From assembly GCA_946886875.1 (NCBI GenBank), contig CAMPJN010000275.1, positions 1 through 5,479 on the forward strand: a stretch of DNA of 5,479 bases. The letters are read 5' to 3'. Below are positions 1 through 5,479 of the stretch, piece by piece. The translations under genes were made by a program, and so were the position numbers. The DNA comes from an uncultured Pseudomonas sp. Lineage in GTDB: Bacteria; Pseudomonadota; Gammaproteobacteria; Pseudomonadales; Pseudomonadaceae. The notes beneath the pieces are model-generated. The model was given only the letters and a program-made list of their open reading frames with translations. It ran no database searches and was not told the origin of the DNA. Position 1 is the stretch's first letter; every line of letters begins with the position of its first letter.

Positions 1-347
1 CCGAAATCGCCCAGCTCAACCGCATTCGCCGCCTCAATCCCGCCCTGCAGACCCATCTTGGTTTCCGTGCTTACAACGCCTGGAACGACAACATCCTGTA
101 CTTCGGCAAAAGCACACCGGATTTGGAGAATTTCATTCTGGTGGCGATCAGCCTCGACCCGCATAACGCCCAGGAGGCGCATTTCGAGCTGCCGCTATGG
201 GAATTCGGCTTGCCGGACGACGCCAGCATGCGCGGTGAGGACTTGATGAACAGCCATAGCTGGATCTGGCATGGCAAAACCCAGTGGATGCGCCTCGACC
301 CCATGCAACAGCCGTTCGGGATCTGGCGCATCCGCCCAACTGGCTGA
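1..347 (+). CDS. glgE: Alpha-1,4-glucan:maltose-1-phosphate maltosyltransferase, C-terminal part (5' end outside window)
   Basis: The reading frame is open from position 3 to the TGA at 345-347, giving the last 114 residues; the gene enters from the left edge. GlgE (family GH13_3, cytoplasmic) transfers maltosyl units from maltose-1-phosphate to the non-reducing end of alpha-1,4-glucans. What is visible is the end of the catalytic domain (LNRIRRLNPALQ, residues 5-16 of the fragment, typical of the helix before the C-terminal domain in this family) and then the C-terminal beta-sandwich (AYNAWNDNILYFGKS and LVAISLDPHNAQEAHFELPL), closing with MRLDPMQQPFGIWRI. The catalytic residues lie upstream and cannot be checked. 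Assignment rests on these C-terminal motifs and on the neighbours: a TreS-maltokinase fusion, which makes its substrate, and glgB, which branches its product. A different GH13 enzyme is possible from the fragment alone, but the context makes GlgE much the best call. Confidence 0.9.
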   Translation, partial: EIAQLNRIRRLNPALQTHLGFRAYNAWNDNILYFGKSTPDLENFILVAISLDPHNAQEAHFELPLWEFGLPDDASMRGEDLMNSHSWIWHGKTQWMRLDPMQQPFGIWRIRPTG

Positions 348-370
348 GCAGCATTGCGATGAACGTCTCA

Positions 371-417
371 CTGCCGTCATCCACCCCAAGGGCTTTGGCT
401 CACACGGATGACTGCAG
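371..417 (+). repeat. Imperfect inverted repeat with nested hairpin in the glgE-treS gap
   Basis: The left arm CTGCCGTCATCC (371-382) pairs with the right arm GGATGACTGCAG (406-417): 7 contiguous base pairs (376-382 with 406-412), one C/T mismatch (375/413), then 4 more pairs (371-374 with 414-417). The 23-nt loop can itself form a small hairpin, CCAAG (386-390) with TTTGG (394-398), closed by one G-U pair. No T-tract follows the right arm, so this is not a classical rho-independent terminator. In the mRNA it would form an elongated stem-loop ending 18 nt before the treS Shine-Dalgarno. A role in differential mRNA stability, attenuation or protein binding is inference; the dyad itself is read directly from the sequence. 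Confidence 0.6.
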
Positions 418-435
418 GGCGCGAGTTTCAGCCTA

Positions 436-441
436 AAGGAG
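436..441 (+). promoter_or_regulatory. Shine-Dalgarno of the treS-mak gene
   Basis: AAGGAG lies 7 nt before the ATG at 449, a near-ideal match and spacing. An in-frame TAA at 434-436 and no start codon between it and 449 leave ATG 449 as the only upstream-most start. Confidence 0.9.
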
Positions 442-448
442 CAGTCCG

Positions 449-3767
<3,319 letters not shown>

Positions 3768-3778
<11 letters not shown>

Positions 3779-5479
3779 GGATGTAGCCGAGCACCTTGCC
3801 GAGGCCGATATCGAAGCCCTGAGCAGGGCCACCCATGGTGACCCCTTTGCCATTCTCGGGCCGCATCGCGACGAGCGCGGTACGCTGGTCATCGCCTATC
3901 TGCCGGGGGCCATGGGGGTCGAAGTGCTCGATGGCGCAAGCGGCGAGTCGCTCGGCGACATGGCTCAAGGCTCGACGCCGGGGTTGTTCAGCATGCGTCT
4001 GGACAGCCCGCGGGCCTATCGCTACCGCATCGACTGGGGCGGCAGCGTGCAGGAAACCGAAGACCCTTACGCCTTCGGTTTGTTGCTCGGGGAAGTCGAT
4101 CTATACCTGTTCGCCGAGGGCAACCACCGCGAACTCGGCGAGCGCTTCGGCGCCCAGTTGGCCACTTACGACGGCATCGACGGAGTGCGCTTCGCGGTCT
4201 GGGCGCCTAACGCGCAGCGGGTCTCAGTGGTCGGAAATTTCAATAATTGGGACGGCCGCCGCCACCCCATGCGCCAACGGCTACCGAGCGGGGTGTGGGA
4301 GCTGTTTATCCCGCGCCTGCAGGCCGGCGAGGTATACAAATACGAAATCCTCGGGCCGGGCGGCTTGCTGGCGCTGAAGGCCGACCCCATGGCCCTGGCC
4401 ACCGAAGCACCGCCTGCGACTGGCTCGGTGGTGTCGCAACCCTTGCTGTTCGACTGGCACGACCAGGATTGGCTCGAGCAGCGCGCCGGACGCCAGGCGC
4501 ACTCGCAGCCGTTGTCGATCTATGAACTGCACGCCGGCTCCTGGCGCCGCGAAGGCGGGGAGGAGGGCCGCGTACTCAGCTGGCACGAACTGGCCGAGCA
4601 GCTGATTCCCTACGTGCTGGAGATGGGTTTCAGCCATATCGAACTGCTGCCGATCATGGAGCACCCGTTCGGCGGCTCCTGGGGCTACCAACCGCTGTCG
4701 CAATTCGCGCCGACCGCGCGCTACGGCAGCCCCCATGATTTCGCCGCCTTCGTCGATGCCTGCCACCGCGCCGGCATCGGCGTGATCCTCGACTGGGTGC
4801 CGGCGCATTTCCCCACCGACGCCCATGGCCTGGGCCGCTTCGACGGCACCGCGCTATACGAATACGAACACCCCTTCGAGGGTTTCCATCAGGATTGGGA
4901 TACCTACATCTACAACCTCGGCCGCACCGAAGTGCACGGCTTTATGCTGGCCTCGGCGCTGCACTGGTTGCGCACCTACCATGTCGACGGCCTGCGCGTG
5001 GACGCCGTGGCCTCGATGCTCTACCGCGACTACTCACGCAAGGAAGGCGAGTGGATACCCAACTGCCACGGCGGCCGCGAGAACCTCGAAGTCATCGAGT
5101 TCATCCGCCATCTCAACGACGTGGTGGCCACTGAAACCCCCGGCGCCCTGGTGATCGCCGAAGAGTCGACCGCCTGGCCCGGCGTCAGCCGGCCGACCAA
5201 CGAAGGCGGCCTGGGCTTCTCCTATAAATGGAACATGGGCTGGATGCACGACAGCCTCAAATACATCAGCGAAGACCCGGTCAACCGTGGCTATCACCAC
5301 CATCAGCTGACCTTCGGCTTGCTCTACGCCTTTTCCGAGCACTTCATCCTGCCGGTCTCCCATGACGAAGTGGTGCACGGCAAACGCTCGCTGCTGGACA
5401 AAATGCCCGGCGATCGCTGGCAAAAGTTCGCCAACCTGCGCCTGTACCTGAGCTTTATGTGGAGCCACCCGGGCAAGAA
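3768..5479 (+). CDS. glgB: 1,4-alpha-glucan branching enzyme, N-terminal part (3' end outside window)
   Basis: The frame is open from ATG 3768 (or 3771) to the right edge: 570 codons, against 728 residues for E. coli GlgB as I recall it, so roughly 160-170 residues are missing. GlgB (GH13_9, cytoplasmic) cuts an alpha-1,4-glucan and re-attaches the piece by an alpha-1,6 bond, branching the polymer built by GlgE. Domains in order are an N-terminal module (about 20-110, opening with DPFAILGPH), a CBM48 module (about 139-235, with [20 protein letters not shown]) and the catalytic barrel from about 260. Motifs seen are [25 protein letters not shown] (region I; E. coli has Gly where this has Ala), nucleophile D412 in [10 protein letters not shown], acid/base E465 in IAEES and transition-state D533 in SHDEVVHGK. 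These correspond to E. coli D405, E458 and D526 with a constant offset of 7. The two N-terminal modules make it the long, E. coli-type enzyme. Its start overlaps the stop of treS-mak (ATGATGAATGA), which suggests coupled translation. The last residues visible are WSHPGK. Confidence 0.97.

Noticed and set aside
341..357. Possible sigma-54 promoter (TGGC ... TTGC) at the end of glgE
   Set aside because: The GG and GC elements are separated by 12 nt (344-355) instead of the required 10, and the -24 element overlaps the glgE stop codon.
371..417. Rho-independent terminator between glgE and treS-mak
   Set aside because: There is a stem-loop, but the downstream bases (GGCGCGAGTTTC) contain no T-tract, and the stem is long, with a mismatch and a large loop. 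It is kept as an inverted repeat of unknown role.

Overview
The window is GC-rich, densely coding and entirely on the + strand. It holds three consecutive genes of the GlgE (trehalose-to-alpha-glucan) pathway. The gene order (glgE, a treS-maltokinase fusion, glgB), the length of the fusion protein and the near-continuous match of the branching enzyme to the gammaproteobacterial GlgB type point to Pseudomonas or a close relative. From memory, the equivalent P. aeruginosa cluster is PA2151-PA2153. The species cannot be named from the sequence alone.

Layout: (1) 1-347 is the last 114 codons of glgE (maltosyltransferase), cut by the left edge. (2) 348-448 is a 101-nt intercistronic gap. It contains a 12-bp imperfect inverted repeat with a smaller nested hairpin, followed by a strong Shine-Dalgarno sequence. 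(3) 449-3778 is one intact 1109-codon gene joining a trehalose synthase (GH13) to a maltokinase. (4) 3768-5479 is the first 570 codons of glgB (branching enzyme), cut by the right edge. Its start overlaps the end of the fusion gene by 11 or 8 nt.

How the genes work together: TreS isomerises trehalose to maltose. The fused kinase phosphorylates maltose with ATP to maltose-1-phosphate. GlgE transfers the maltosyl unit onto a growing alpha-1,4-glucan. GlgB introduces alpha-1,6 branches. All catalytic residues that fall inside the window are present in TreS, the kinase and GlgB, so the operon looks functional. The GlgE catalytic domain and the last part of GlgB lie outside.

I see no RNA genes, mobile elements, CRISPR arrays, phage genes or rho-independent terminators. 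This is a well-described metabolic operon, and I find no convincing evidence of an undescribed system. The items most worth a second look are the structured glgE-treS gap and the choice of glgB start.
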